NCBI RefSeq assembly: GCF_022374895.2
Contig: NZ_CP092424.2
Span: 160,739 to 224,738 of the forward strand
Source of the DNA: Mycobacterium lentiflavum
GTDB taxonomy: Bacteria; Actinomycetota; Actinomycetes; Mycobacteriales; Mycobacteriaceae
Length of the DNA: 64,000 nt
Reading direction: 5' to 3'
In this document: piece by piece, positions 33,424 to 43,739 of the stretch
Numbering within the stretch: position 1 is the stretch's first letter
How the letters are laid out: each line of letters opens with the position of its first letter
The notes under the pieces: model-generated
What the model was told of the DNA's origin: nothing
Seen by the model: the letters and a program-made list of their open reading frames with translations, nothing else
Database searches by the model: none
Program-made: the position numbers and the translations under genes

Positions 33424-33965
33424 CCAGCACGACCGAACTGCACAGCATCACCAAACACGTCGCGGCGAAACTACGTACGCGCGGCTACGCGGCCCGCGCC
33501 TATAGCGACTCGCGTGGACCCCATGACCAACCAGAGTCCGGTGTGGTGATCCATGTCGTATGCACCGAGGCCTGGCGTTACCCCGATGGCCGCTGGGAAA
33601 TCATCGACCGCCCCGCACGATTGGTCCACGCCACCGGCTGCTGGCCACACACGTGGATCTGGAACTACCAACTTGCCGTGCCTGAGCCGTCGTCCACATC
33701 GGCGCTCGCGGCCTGGGTCGCCGAGCACCTGCCGCCACCTGATCACCCCGAATACCGCACCTACTGGCATTTCAGCTCACCGGGCGCACGGCCCGCCGGC
33801 GCGCCCCCACAGTGGGAGCAACGGTGGCGTGAACACCTTTTCGCCGAGCTTCGCCCGCGCGAGCGCACCAGCGCGGCTCCCGCATGCGACATCCACCCAC
33901 GCCACTACCCGCGCAACACGATTCGCTCGATTCACACCAACCCGCCAGGAGGAGAACGCAAATGA
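33420..33965 (+). CDS. Hypothetical protein of the plasmid operon
   Basis: This is a 181-residue protein beginning MTSTTELHSITKHVAAKLRTRGYAARAYSD with an alpha-beta start. The middle is Trp-rich (EAWRYPDGRWEIIDRPARLVHATGCWPHTWIWNYQ), and the C-terminus is basic. It is linked by ATGA overlaps on both sides. No catalytic motif was recognised. Its length and arrangement make it a real gene of a transfer-type operon; function is unknown. Confidence 0.75.
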   Translation: MTSTTELHSITKHVAAKLRTRGYAARAYSDSRGPHDQPESGVVIHVVCTEAWRYPDGRWEIIDRPARLVHATGCWPHTWIWNYQLAVPEPSSTSALAAWVAEHLPPPDHPEYRTYWHFSSPGARPAGAPPQWEQRWREHLFAELRPRERTSAAPACDIHPRHYPRNTIRSIHTNPPGGERK

Positions 33966-34549
33966 CCGCCATCCTGTTAGCACCCACCAACGACATCGTC
34001 GGTACGCTCAACGCCCGAGCCCGTCTTGATCGCCTCGCCGCTGCCGACCCAGCCACCGCACTCACGTGGCGCACGCCGCCACCGTGGGGCCCTGTGACGC
34101 GCCGACAGCATTTGTTAATCGGCTTACGATTGCGCCGCCACGAGCGCCATATCGCTAAAGCAATTGCAGCACTCGCAGATTCACGAAGCGGCCAGCGGGT
34201 CCGGTGGCAACGGGTCTACACCGCACCCCAGCAGGAGGCATCGCGGCCCGAGATCGACACATGGTTCCGGATCAACTGCGCCGTCGGCGATCTGGAGGGT
34301 CTGCGCCAGGCCAGCACAGTCGCGCCGATGGTCAAGAGCACCCATTGGGTCATCGCAGACGGAGTCACCAGGGTGCTGGTGGGGTGGGATCTCACCCAGC
34401 TATCCGAGGAGGGGGCCGCCCGCGCCGGTCGCGGCCTGCTACGCAGCATGTTTGGCTATCCTCGCCCGCACGCCGGCTCTCGGTTGGGTACAGCATCTGA
34501 TGACCTTTGCCCATCGTGCTGCCACGGATTCACCGACCGTCAGCGATAG
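33962..34549 (+). CDS. Hypothetical protein of the plasmid operon
   Basis: This is a 195-residue protein starting MTAILLAPTNDIVGTLNARARLDRLAAADP with GGAGGAGAA before the ATG. It has helical and strand segments (STHWVIADGVTRVLVGWDLTQLSEEGA) and ends with a possible single zinc knuckle CPSCCHGF. The start overlaps the previous stop. About 100 non-coding bases follow before the next gene. No family recognised. Confidence 0.7.
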   Translation: MTAILLAPTNDIVGTLNARARLDRLAAADPATALTWRTPPPWGPVTRRQHLLIGLRLRRHERHIAKAIAALADSRSGQRVRWQRVYTAPQQEASRPEIDTWFRINCAVGDLEGLRQASTVAPMVKSTHWVIADGVTRVLVGWDLTQLSEEGAARAGRGLLRSMFGYPRPHAGSRLGTASDDLCPSCCHGFTDRQR

Positions 34550-34651
34550 CACATCCGTGACGGCTACCCAAGGCGTCACGGCGCGCACGGAGGTCGTGTG
34601 GTCTAACCGGGCGATCTCTGCGCCGACGTTATTCGACGTGGCCACGATGCC

Positions 34652-35431
34652 ATGACCCCCCGAGAGGGGCGACGGCTCGCTGAGCGTCGGCTGCGCCGAT
34701 ATATGGCCAACCACGGTTACCCCGACCCCGACACAATACGATCGGAGCGCACAATATGGCGCGGAGCAAGCGGCCAGATCCACAGCAACCGGGTCTGTTC
34801 GACATCTTCGATGGGGACGGTGGTAGTGACGAGCCCAGAGATTCGTCAGATCGTGGCGCAGGCCTACGCACAGACCCTGCAGATGCCCCAGGAGTGGAGT
34901 CCCGCCCAGCGCGACGCCTTCTTGGACGACGAGGCGAGCAGGATCAGCTATCAAGTCGCCGAGCTGGCAGCCCAGCTGGGGGCACAAGCGGTGGGGGAGT
35001 GGACCCAAGCCCGCGGACAGCACCCGGATTACCAAACCAAGGTGGGATTGCTGAACACCGCCCGCAGCCAGGCGATGGAGATCGTCCTGAGCAACGAGCT
35101 CTACGAACAGATCCCGACCGAGGACGACCAGCCGAGCACGCTGTGGGGCGAGGGCCAGCCGGTGCCCGATCGCAGCGACGTGCCCTGGGATCAACGCTGG
35201 ACTCGGCCGCAGTACCGCAGCAAACCGGGCCAGGACATCGAGGACCTGATCGCCCGACTGTGGCCGGATCCGCGATTCTCGGCGGTGTTTCGGATCAAAG
35301 CCGGATACCTCCTCGCGGCCCGGGCCGAGGAGGGCCTCCCGCTGCCGAGCGGCCCGCAGGACCCGCTGACCGACCAGCTAGCGCAGATGGTCTACAGCGA
35401 CCTGCGCCACGACGGCCTACCCGAGCGGTAA
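34652..35431 (+). CDS. Hypothetical protein overlapping the 5' end of the methyltransferase-helicase gene
   Basis: This is a 259-residue frame. From about residue 54 (MGTVVVTSPEIRQIVAQAYAQTL) it looks strongly coding: third positions are GC-rich, and helices such as EASRISYQVAELAAQLGAQAV and KPGQDIEDLIARLWPDPRFSAVFRIKAGYLLA look real. The true start may therefore be the ATG at 34811 or a GTG just after it, but MTPREGRRLAERRLRRYMANHG at 34652 is also plausible. It overlaps the giant gene by up to 676 bases in another frame on the same strand. No family recognised. Confidence 0.65.
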   Translation: MTPREGRRLAERRLRRYMANHGYPDPDTIRSERTIWRGASGQIHSNRVCSTSSMGTVVVTSPEIRQIVAQAYAQTLQMPQEWSPAQRDAFLDDEASRISYQVAELAAQLGAQAVGEWTQARGQHPDYQTKVGLLNTARSQAMEIVLSNELYEQIPTEDDQPSTLWGEGQPVPDRSDVPWDQRWTRPQYRSKPGQDIEDLIARLWPDPRFSAVFRIKAGYLLAARAEEGLPLPSGPQDPLTDQLAQMVYSDLRHDGLPER

Positions 35432-38400
35432 GCGCCCAGCCTTCGTTATTCGACCAGCTCGATCAGCCCACCGATCCGCGTGCGATCGATCCCGGCGGAA
35501 CACCGCTGCCACCTGCAACATCGGCCAGCCCGGCACCACCGGAACAGGGATCGCGTGAGCGATCAGCAGATCAGGCTAGCGTCCCAACCCCGGCGGCCGA
35601 GGAAGAGCTTGCCGACGTCGACCCGACATCAGAAGCCTTCGCCACCCCCACCGACTTTCCCGCCAGCCTCGACACCCTGGTGCCATCGGGCGCCAAAGCC
35701 CGTATCCGCGCCAACATTGCCGCCCTACAGCTGCTGGACACCCTGCGCGACGCCCAACGCCCGGCCACCACCAGCGAACAACGGATCCTGGCCGCCTGGT
35801 CAGGATGGGGTGCCGTACCCCAGATCTTCGACACCCGCAACCACGACCTCGCCGCCGAACGTGACACCCTGGCCAAGCTGCTCGACCGCGACCAATACCG
35901 CCAAGCCGAAGCCTCCATCCTCAACGCCCACTACACCGATCCCGCCATCGCCGCCGCGGTGTGGGAAGGACTAGGGCGGGCCGGGTTTTCCGGTGGCCGG
36001 GTCCTCGAACCAGGTTGCGGATCAGGAACATTCATCGCCCACGCCCCCGAAAACGCGGTCATGGTCGGCGTCGAAAGCGACGCCACCACCGCCGCGGTCG
36101 CCGCCCAGCTCTACCCCTCAGCGCAAATCCGCCACGAAGGCTTTGAAACCACCCGCGTCCCCGAGAACAGCTTCACCGCCGCCATCGGCAACGTCCCCTT
36201 CGGCCGCTACGCCGTCACCGACCCCGCCCACAACCCAGCCCGCCACTCCATCCACAACCACTTCATCCTCAAATCCCTCGCCCTTACCGCGCCCGGCGGC
36301 TACGTAGCCGTGCTGACCAGCCGCTACACACTGGACGCGGCGAAAACCGCGGCCCGGCGTGACATCGCCGCCAAAGCCGACCTCATCGGCGCAATCCGGC
36401 TGCCCTCCAAAGCATTCGCCCGCGTCGCGGGCACCGACGTCGTCACCGACCTACTGATCCTTCGGCGCCGCGACCCCCGCACACCCGCCCCCGACGAACT
36501 GCCCGACTGGGTCAACACCGAACCCATCGAACTCACCGACCCCGACACCGGGCACACCGAAACCCTGCACATCAACGCCTATTTCGCGGCGAACACGCAC
36601 AACGTGCTGGGCCAGATGCAACTCGGCCACGGGCTCAACGGCTCCGCCCAACTCGCCGTGGCCGGCACCAGCGGCACCCAGCTCGCCGATCAGCTACGCC
36701 AACGCTTAGGCCCGCTGATCGACTCAGCACGCCAGCGCGGCCTCGGCCTCACCGCCACCCCTACCGACCTCACCGACATCTCGGCAGACCTCTTCGACCC
36801 CGGACTCCTCAGCGCCGGCGACCGCGCGGAGGACACGCCCCTGTACACGCTGCGCTACAACGAGACCAACCGCAGCATCGAGTACTGGGCCGGCCACCAA
36901 TGGGAACCCCACAAAACCCCCAAAACACTGCTGGCAGAGACCCGCAAACTCATCAGCCTGCGTGACGTGGCAGCCAGCCTGATCGCCTCCCAACGCGACG
37001 GCCGACCTCCCGCCGAACGCGACCAGCTGCGCGGCCACCTCAACACCCTCTACGACAACTACGTAGGCCGCCACGGACCCCTCAACCGCTTCACCTGGAT
37101 CTACCCCAGCATCACCCCAGAACGTCGCGCCCGGCGCCTCGACGACGCCGAAAAAGCCTGGCGCACAGCCGAAGGCACCCCCGCACACCCCTACACAGGG
37201 CCGGTGCCCGACGAGCTCGCCGCCCAATGGGACACCGAAGCATCAGAAGCACCCGCCCCCTACAAAAAGCGACGCCACCTCGACGGGGGAATGCGCCACG
37301 ATCCCGGCTGGGCGCTGGTGGCGTCCCTGGAAATGTTCGACGAAGACACAGGCACAGCCCAAAAAGCGCCCATCTTCTCCACCGACCTGCTCACCGCGCC
37401 CCTCGAACGAGACACCGCAGACACCCCCGAAGAAGCGCTGGCGATGTGCCTTGACCGCACCCAGCGGGTCGACGTCGACCTCATCGCCAGGCTGCTTGAA
37501 GTCGGCGCCGACGACGCCCGCGACCTGATCGCCGGCCTGGTCTATCCCAGCCTCGACGACCCCGACGAACTCGTCCCCGCCGTCACCGCCCTCTCAGGCA
37601 ACGTGCGGACCAAACTCGCTCGCGCACTCGAGGCCGCCCAGACCAACCCGACCTACAACGACTACGCCGCCGCCCTCCAACAGGTGCTGCCCCCACAACG
37701 TGAAGCCCAAGACATCAAAGTGCGCCCCGGCGCGCCCTGGATCCCCACCCCCCTCATCGCGGCGTTCGCCGAGAAAACCTTCGGCGCCACCGGAGTCACC
37801 GCCGAACACATCGGTGGACGCTGGATCGTCGACATCGCGTCCTACAAACGCCACGGCCGCTTGATGACCGACGAATGGGGCATCGACCGGCGCGGCTGCG
37901 ACGCGGTCACCCTCCTCGAGGCCGCTTGCAACTCCAAAGCCGTCCTAGTCAACACCGACGAAGGTGTCCTCGATCCGCAAGCCACCTTCGCCGCGCAAGC
38001 CAAAATGGCCAAAATCAGTGAGGAATTCAGCCGATGGCTCTGGTCGGACGACACCCGCCGCGACAGTCTGGTCACTGAATACAACCGGCGCTTCAACTCG
38101 CTTCGCGCGCCCGTCTACGACGGGGCGCACATGCGCTTTCCGGGCATGTCAGATCACTTCAGCCCGCACTTCTACCAGCGCAATGCGGTCGCACGCATCC
38201 TCTCTGAACCGACCGTCCTGCTCGATCACGTTGTCGGAGCCGGCAAGACGGGCAGTCTGGTGGCCGGAGCCCTTGAGCTCCGGCGCCTTGGGCTGGTGCG
38301 CCAACCCTGGCTCGTCGTGCCGAACTCGATCACCGAACAGGTTGGCCGAGAAGCCAAACAATGGTACCCAGCCGCCAAAGTGCTGCTCGGGTCATCAGCC

Positions 38401-40941
38401 ACCACCGCAGACGGTCGACGGCGTTTCATCGCTCAAACCGCTTCCAGCGACTGGGATCTCGTTGTTATCCCCCAATCGGCGTTCACCGCGATCAACGTCT
38501 CCAAGGACATGCGGGTCAACTACATCGAAGAACAACTCGACACCTTGCGCGGGCAACTCGAATCCGCTGAAGCCGATCGCAGCAAGAAACGCATCGAACT
38601 GGCGATCAAATCCGCACAAAACCGCCTAGAGAAGCTGCTCGCCGCCAACACCAAAGACGCCGGCCTGCGATTCGAGGAATCAGGCTGCGACTACCTGATG
38701 ATCGACGAGGCACACACCTACAAAAACCTCGGCCGCACCTGCAACATCGAGGAACTCTCCTGCCCCAATGCCTCGCAACGCGCTGAAGACCTCGCCCTCA
38801 AACTCAAAGCGCTGCGCCAACGACGCCGCGACGAAGCCCGAGCCAAAGGGATTCCCGCGCACCGTTGTGTCGAACGGGTGGCCACCTTTGCCACCGGCAC
38901 CCCCATCGCCAACTCACTCGGCGAGCTGTGGGTCATGCAAACCTACTTGTGCCCAGACCTTCTCGAACAAGCAGGAGTCGCCGACCTGGGGGACTGGGGT
39001 GCCGCATTTACTGCCACAACCACCACCATCGAGGTCAACTCCACCGGAACCAAGCTGCGCCCGGTCACCCGCGTCGGCAAATTCACCAACCTGCCGGAAC
39101 TGCTTGCCCTGTCCTCGATCTACACCGACGTCGTCACCCGCGACCAGGTGCCCGTCGCACTTCCTGCCCTGCACACCGGGCAACGCCAAATCATCAGCTT
39201 GCAACCCGACATCGAAGTCGTCGACTTCATCACCGACCTGGGATACCGCCTCGATCACCTCGATGCCCGAAAACCCCAGCGTGACAACCAGCTCAAAATC
39301 AGCACCGACGGACGCAACGTCTCCCTCGACCCACGCCTAGCCCACCTACCCGCACCACCGCACAGTCGAGCCGCCGCCGTGGCCGAACGCATCATCAGCG
39401 TGCACCACCAATACCGCGACCACACCTACACCCACCCCGACACCGGCGCACCCGCCGGCACCGGCGCACTACAAATCGTATTCTGCGATCGCGGCACCCC
39501 TTCGAGAAACCCTGCCCAATTCAGCATCTACCAAGCGATCAAAGACGAACTGACACAACGCGGTATGCCCGAGACCGCAATCCGATTCGTCCACGACGCC
39601 AAAAACCTCCAAGAACTGAAATCCCTTTTCGCCCAATGCAACAGAGGAGAGGTGTCAGTCCTCATCGGCAGCACCGAAAAGATGGGCACAGGGGTCAACG
39701 TGCAAGCCCGAGCCGCCGCCCTACACCACTGCGACGTCCCCTGGCGGCCATGCGACCTCGAACAACGCGAAGGCCGCATCCTGCGTCAAGGCAACCAAAA
39801 CCTCGACGGCATCCACATCTTCAACTACGTCACCGAGGGCTCCTACGACACCGTCATGTGGCAAAAAGTGCAAGCCAAAGCGCTGTTCATCGAACAAATG
39901 CATCGCAACGAAATCATCGACACCGAGATCGAAGACCTCTCGGGCGGCGACATCGGCGCCGCGGCCGCCGAAACCAAAGCCATCGCCACCGGCGACCCCC
40001 GCTACTTGCGCCAAGTCGAGCTCGACGACACTGTCAAACGCCTCACCGCCTTGCAACGCGCCCACCAACAATCCGTCCGCAACCGCGACTGGCAAGTCAG
40101 CATCCTCGAGCGTGCCCTCCCCAACAAGCAGCGCGACATCGACGAGGTCGCACCGATCGCCAAAGCTGCCGCCGCTCACGCTGCCGCCGGCGGGCCGCCC
40201 CGGATCGCCGTCGCGGACACCACCTACACCGAACGCGTCCCCGCCGCCCAGGCCTTAGCGGCCGCCTTGCGCCGCGCCTACACCGCCGGAAAAGACCGCG
40301 GCGCCAGCCGCTTCGAACCCACCGACGCCCGCATCCACGGCATCGAAATCCTTGCCGCCCGTGACCTCACCCACGACCAACTCTTGCTGCGGCTCGCCGT
40401 GCCGTCACGCACCACCGACATCGACGGCCTCGAGCTGCTCGCCACCGGCGCAGGCTTGGGCGCCGATGTCAACGGCCCCAAGCAACTCGGCTTGCTACGC
40501 CGCGTCGAAAACCTCTACACCGGCCTACCCGAGCACCACGCACGCCTGCGACACGACCGCGACCGCGACCAGTCAGCACTCGACGACTTCCTGGCCAACC
40601 CACCAGAGCCGTTCGAGCACACCGACGAGCTGGCCTCCAAAGACGCAGAACTCAAGACGCTCACACTCGAGCTGCGGATGGCCGCCGAAAGTCCAGAAGC
40701 AAAAGCCAAAGCAGCAGCAGCAGAGCAACGCCTACAAGCCCGCGGTCGCAAACCCGGCTGGAGCTTGCTCCTCAACCCCACCCCGGCACTGCTCGAAGAA
40801 CTCGGCTTCCCCAGCGCCGACGCCCTACGCAGAACCCTGCGGGCCCGCGAACACCTCACCCTGGAACAACACCAACGTCAACAAAGCCTCGACCATCCCG
40901 GCGCTGTCGGACACATTGCCACCTTCATTGGTGCTGTCTAA
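34756..40941 (+). CDS. Giant N6-adenine methyltransferase-helicase fusion
   Basis: This is a frame of up to 2061 residues. A SAM-methyltransferase domain has GGRVLEPGCGSGTFI near residue 413 and NVPFGRY near 478 (the NPPF-type catalytic motif with Val). A superfamily-2 helicase follows: HVVGAGKTGS (Walker A, about 1158), LMIDEAHTYKNL (DEAH box, about 1315), FATGTPIANSLGELW, and a helicase C-terminal domain with REGRILRQGNQN. Such COG4646-type proteins are frequent on phages and conjugative elements and include the phage P1 antirestriction protein DarB. Residues 25-225 are low-complexity Arg/Pro/Gly and overlap another gene, so the real start is uncertain: MARSKRPDPQQPGLFDIF at 34756, or a site after 35431. 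Confidence 0.85.
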   Translation: MARSKRPDPQQPGLFDIFDGDGGSDEPRDSSDRGAGLRTDPADAPGVESRPARRLLGRRGEQDQLSSRRAGSPAGGTSGGGVDPSPRTAPGLPNQGGIAEHRPQPGDGDRPEQRALRTDPDRGRPAEHAVGRGPAGARSQRRALGSTLDSAAVPQQTGPGHRGPDRPTVAGSAILGGVSDQSRIPPRGPGRGGPPAAERPAGPADRPASADGLQRPAPRRPTRAVSAQPSLFDQLDQPTDPRAIDPGGTPLPPATSASPAPPEQGSRERSADQASVPTPAAEEELADVDPTSEAFATPTDFPASLDTLVPSGAKARIRANIAALQLLDTLRDAQRPATTSEQRILAAWSGWGAVPQIFDTRNHDLAAERDTLAKLLDRDQYRQAEASILNAHYTDPAIAAAVWEGLGRAGFSGGRVLEPGCGSGTFIAHAPENAVMVGVESDATTAAVAAQLYPSAQIRHEGFETTRVPENSFTAAIGNVPFGRYAVTDPAHNPARHSIHNHFILKSLALTAPGGYVAVLTSRYTLDAAKTAARRDIAAKADLIGAIRLPSKAFARVAGTDVVTDLLILRRRDPRTPAPDELPDWVNTEPIELTDPDTGHTETLHINAYFAANTHNVLGQMQLGHGLNGSAQLAVAGTSGTQLADQLRQRLGPLIDSARQRGLGLTATPTDLTDISADLFDPGLLSAGDRAEDTPLYTLRYNETNRSIEYWAGHQWEPHKTPKTLLAETRKLISLRDVAASLIASQRDGRPPAERDQLRGHLNTLYDNYVGRHGPLNRFTWIYPSITPERRARRLDDAEKAWRTAEGTPAHPYTGPVPDELAAQWDTEASEAPAPYKKRRHLDGGMRHDPGWALVASLEMFDEDTGTAQKAPIFSTDLLTAPLERDTADTPEEALAMCLDRTQRVDVDLIARLLEVGADDARDLIAGLVYPSLDDPDELVPAVTALSGNVRTKLARALEAAQTNPTYNDYAAALQQVLPPQREAQDIKVRPGAPWIPTPLIAAFAEKTFGATGVTAEHIGGRWIVDIASYKRHGRLMTDEWGIDRRGCDAVTLLEAACNSKAVLVNTDEGVLDPQATFAAQAKMAKISEEFSRWLWSDDTRRDSLVTEYNRRFNSLRAPVYDGAHMRFPGMSDHFSPHFYQRNAVARILSEPTVLLDHVVGAGKTGSLVAGALELRRLGLVRQPWLVVPNSITEQVGREAKQWYPAAKVLLGSSATTADGRRRFIAQTASSDWDLVVIPQSAFTAINVSKDMRVNYIEEQLDTLRGQLESAEADRSKKRIELAIKSAQNRLEKLLAANTKDAGLRFEESGCDYLMIDEAHTYKNLGRTCNIEELSCPNASQRAEDLALKLKALRQRRRDEARAKGIPAHRCVERVATFATGTPIANSLGELWVMQTYLCPDLLEQAGVADLGDWGAAFTATTTTIEVNSTGTKLRPVTRVGKFTNLPELLALSSIYTDVVTRDQVPVALPALHTGQRQIISLQPDIEVVDFITDLGYRLDHLDARKPQRDNQLKISTDGRNVSLDPRLAHLPAPPHSRAAAVAERIISVHHQYRDHTYTHPDTGAPAGTGALQIVFCDRGTPSRNPAQFSIYQAIKDELTQRGMPETAIRFVHDAKNLQELKSLFAQCNRGEVSVLIGSTEKMGTGVNVQARAAALHHCDVPWRPCDLEQREGRILRQGNQNLDGIHIFNYVTEGSYDTVMWQKVQAKALFIEQMHRNEIIDTEIEDLSGGDIGAAAAETKAIATGDPRYLRQVELDDTVKRLTALQRAHQQSVRNRDWQVSILERALPNKQRDIDEVAPIAKAAAAHAAAGGPPRIAVADTTYTERVPAAQALAAALRRAYTAGKDRGASRFEPTDARIHGIEILAARDLTHDQLLLRLAVPSRTTDIDGLELLATGAGLGADVNGPKQLGLLRRVENLYTGLPEHHARLRHDRDRDQSALDDFLANPPEPFEHTDELASKDAELKTLTLELRMAAESPEAKAKAAAAEQRLQARGRKPGWSLLLNPTPALLEELGFPSADALRRTLRAREHLTLEQHQRQQSLDHPGAVGHIATFIGAV

Positions 40942-41653
40942 CATGTGTTTAATAGCCGTGACTTCGGTAGGAGCCACTCGAATCATCTGAAGGCATCCGT
41001 CATGTTGCACCTACTACCCAAATTCCACTCACTACCCGATCCCCTGGCTGCGGTGGCACATCGTCATTGGCCTGGTCCAGCATTCATTACGGCAATCGGG
41101 CACATTCACATCCGGCTGCCTGAGCCGCGCCCGAGTTACCCGACGCATGAGGCCAGCTATTTCGAGGCGGGGGAAATGTCTCGCCTGATGGAGCACCTTT
41201 GATGCGCCAGCACACCGCGTAAATCAAACTGACCCACTACCCGTTGCTTTCTAACTGCGTTGCCGCGAATCGCCAACAGGGCCGCCAGAGTGGCCGACGA
41301 TGGCACCGGTGAGGACCCCAGCGGTCCTGGTCGCGCATGAGGTGGCCGGTTGGCCACAGCGGACCGTGGGAACCGTATGCCGCGCAGGGGGATTGGCGTG
41401 CGGGAACGGTGGTGTTGGCCGCCGGCTGCCACCGCGCCCGTGTCTGGTGATCAACTCGAAGCCAGGCGCCCCTACCCAAACTTCTGGAAAGGTGTCGTGC
41501 GGCGCTCCCAAGGCGAGTGATACCTTTTCGGCACCGTTAACGCGTTCAAGGAATAGTGTTGCTTTGCAACGCCTTCGCGGCAGCGGCACTGCTCGGTGGC
41601 TGCCGGGGCTTGATTGGCCACGACGCGTGCAGCGGCAGTAAACCAATGCACCG
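40942..41653. other. Intergenic region with no supported gene
   Basis: This 712-base stretch lies between the giant gene and a convergent kinase gene. A plus-strand frame at 41002-41202 (MLHLLPKFHSLPDPLAAVAH) is possible, but there is no ribosome-binding site and codon use is not gene-like. Other frames are Arg/Pro-rich. No terminator with a T-run was seen. Confidence 0.5.
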
Positions 41654-43705
41654 TTACTTCAGTTCTTGTCTTCGCAGGAAGACCGGTGGTTGGGTGCTCA
41701 GATCGACACCGCCGTCGACGGGGATTGTTTCGTGCAAGTTCACGGGTCGACCTTGCTGGGTTGCGTGGGCGCGGTAGTGCAGGACACCAGTGACGTGAAC
41801 CCTCAGGGTGTTGGCGTCGAGGTCGTAATGCATGTTGTCGGTGGTCTCAAGAGAGTCCAGGTTCAAACTGTCGTTGTCGATGGCGTTGGGGCCGGTGGTG
41901 ACGACTTGCCGACACCCTTCAGGGGGGCAACACCCTTCTGGCGGCGCGGCCCCGGCATAGCAGTAGTGCGCTCGTCTATCGACCGTCTCTAGTGATACTT
42001 GACGGCCGACGTCGTTGAGCGCGATCGCCGGTGTGATGGTGGGCGGGTCGGCCGCCGTCAGTGCCTCGAGCATCAGTGGTGTCGTGTCTGCGGTGATGTC
42101 GATGTAGCGATTCGACGAGGAGACATGTGGTGTTCCGGGGAACACAGAGATTGTGCTGGCCCCATTGGTGAGTGCGCCGGCGACGACGAGGGCTTTCATC
42201 GCGGCCGCCGAGTTCGGCGGTGCGGTGATTGTGACCGCGATGGTGGTGGTGTCCAGCTTCCACTGGCCGTCCTTTTTGTGGACGGTGATCACCGCTTGGG
42301 AGGGGGTGAGCCCGAAGCGAGCCGACAGCACGACGCGTTGGGTATCCGGCGAGGCGTCCGGATTCCGTGCCGCGTCGTTAGTCGCGGTGATCGCGCTGAT
42401 CGGCGTCGCCGAGAGCTCGTCGACGAGTGCCTTGTCGGTCAAAAGTTGCGGGGTAGCCGGTTGTTGGCTGCTCAGCGACACAGCGGTCTGGGCATCTCCG
42501 GTGGCTAGCGCCTCCAAATAGTGCTGGCCCACCAGGCGCGCGGCCTCGCGGTCTTGCGCGGCGCGCTGGGCCGCGTCGGGACCGCTGAATTTGGCTACTG
42601 CGAAGATGCCGCCGCCAACCAGCAGGGCCACCACCGCCAGTGCCGAAACTGCTGATGCCACAAGGCGTTTGCGGGAGCGCCGCGGTTTAGGTGCTCTTTG
42701 TGGTGGCGGGGTGGGGTAGCGGGGGGCCGTCGGTGGTGGGAAGGCGGGGTGTGGGCCAGGCCAGGGTGGGGAAGTGGTGGGCGCGAAGGTGGGTGGGGGA
42801 GTCGGGGCCAGGGGCGTTGAGGTGGGCAGGGGCAATGCGCCTGGGGCGGGGCTTTGGAGCTGGCTGGTCAGGGCGGCGGCGAAGTCGCTGCATCGGGGGA
42901 AGCGTTGGGTGGGGTCTTTGGCCATGGCGTGGACGAACACCACGTCGGTGATGGCTAGGTCCGGGCGGGTGTTTCCGGGGCGCGGAGGTGGCGAGGTCAA
43001 ATGCGCGTGGATCACTGAGATGGGATCTGTATCGGAAAAGGGTGGGACGCCGGTCAGGAGGTGGTAGGCCGTGGCGGCCAGAGCGTATTGGTCGGCACGG
43101 CCATCGAGTGTGGCGCCGCGCAGTAGTTCGGGTGCGGCGTAGGTGAAGGTTCCCAACGTTTTGACGGTGTCTGTCATCAGGCTGGCCGTCACGTCGTTGT
43201 CGTCGGCGGGCCGAGCGATACCGAAGTCGCTCAATAAGATTCGGGGAGTGCTGCCGTCATCGGGGTGGCTGATCATGATGTTGGCGGGTTTGACGTCGCG
43301 GTGCAGCAGGCCGAGCTGATGAGCGTGATCCAACGCGGCGCCGACGGCGCTGACCACGGCGAGGACCTCGGCCGGCGGCAGGCCTAAGCCCTGGCGTTGT
43401 GTGAGGACCGTATCAAGATTGGGGCCGTTGACGTAGTCCATGGCGATCCAGAGCTGGCCGCTGAATTCGCCCCGGTCGTGGACCGCCACGATGTGGGGAT
43501 GCCACAGCTGCGAGGCTCGATCGGCCTCACGGATGAATCGTTTCTGGAAATTAGGGTCGGCCGACAGATCCGCGCGTAGCACCTTGAGGGCCTCCAGCCG
43601 CGGTAACCGGGGGTGGCGCGCCAAGTACACCTCGCCCATCTCGCCGGCACCCAAAAGCCGCACGACCGTGTAGCCGGCAAACGAGGCACCTTCGCTCAAC
43701 GGCAT
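41654..43705 (-). CDS. Membrane Ser/Thr protein kinase 1
   Basis: This is a 683-residue receptor-type kinase. Kinase domain residues 11-275: glycine loop GAGEMG (19-24), lysine in EALKVL (41), HRDVKPANIM, SDFGIAR and an activation loop TVKTLGTFTYAAPE. A Pro-rich juxtamembrane segment follows, a membrane helix at about 345-370 and an extracellular domain of 300 residues with several cysteines (HYCYAGAAPPEGCCPPEGC). All catalytic residues are intact. The sensor domain resembles that of the adjacent kinase but is not a PknH-type domain. Its ATG lies 40 bases after the stop of kinase 2. It probably autophosphorylates and acts on nearby FHA or Thr-motif proteins. Confidence 0.93.
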   Translation of the reverse strand: MPLSEGASFAGYTVVRLLGAGEMGEVYLARHPRLPRLEALKVLRADLSADPNFQKRFIREADRASQLWHPHIVAVHDRGEFSGQLWIAMDYVNGPNLDTVLTQRQGLGLPPAEVLAVVSAVGAALDHAHQLGLLHRDVKPANIMISHPDDGSTPRILLSDFGIARPADDNDVTASLMTDTVKTLGTFTYAAPELLRGATLDGRADQYALAATAYHLLTGVPPFSDTDPISVIHAHLTSPPPRPGNTRPDLAITDVVFVHAMAKDPTQRFPRCSDFAAALTSQLQSPAPGALPLPTSTPLAPTPPPTFAPTTSPPWPGPHPAFPPPTAPRYPTPPPQRAPKPRRSRKRLVASAVSALAVVALLVGGGIFAVAKFSGPDAAQRAAQDREAARLVGQHYLEALATGDAQTAVSLSSQQPATPQLLTDKALVDELSATPISAITATNDAARNPDASPDTQRVVLSARFGLTPSQAVITVHKKDGQWKLDTTTIAVTITAPPNSAAAMKALVVAGALTNGASTISVFPGTPHVSSSNRYIDITADTTPLMLEALTAADPPTITPAIALNDVGRQVSLETVDRRAHYCYAGAAPPEGCCPPEGCRQVVTTGPNAIDNDSLNLDSLETTDNMHYDLDANTLRVHVTGVLHYRAHATQQGRPVNLHETIPVDGGVDLSTQPPVFLRRQELK

Positions 43706-43739
43706 CGGTGCTCACCTTCCTCAGTTCACGCTCGACTGT

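Noticed and set aside
40945..41202. 85-codon plus-strand frame after the giant gene
   Set aside because: No ribosome-binding site, poor codon pattern and no recognisable sequence.
41654..43705. Kinase 1 considered inactive because its glycine loop reads GAGEMG instead of GSGGMG
   Set aside because: The GxGxxG pattern, lysine, HRD and DFG motifs are all kept, so activity is expected.
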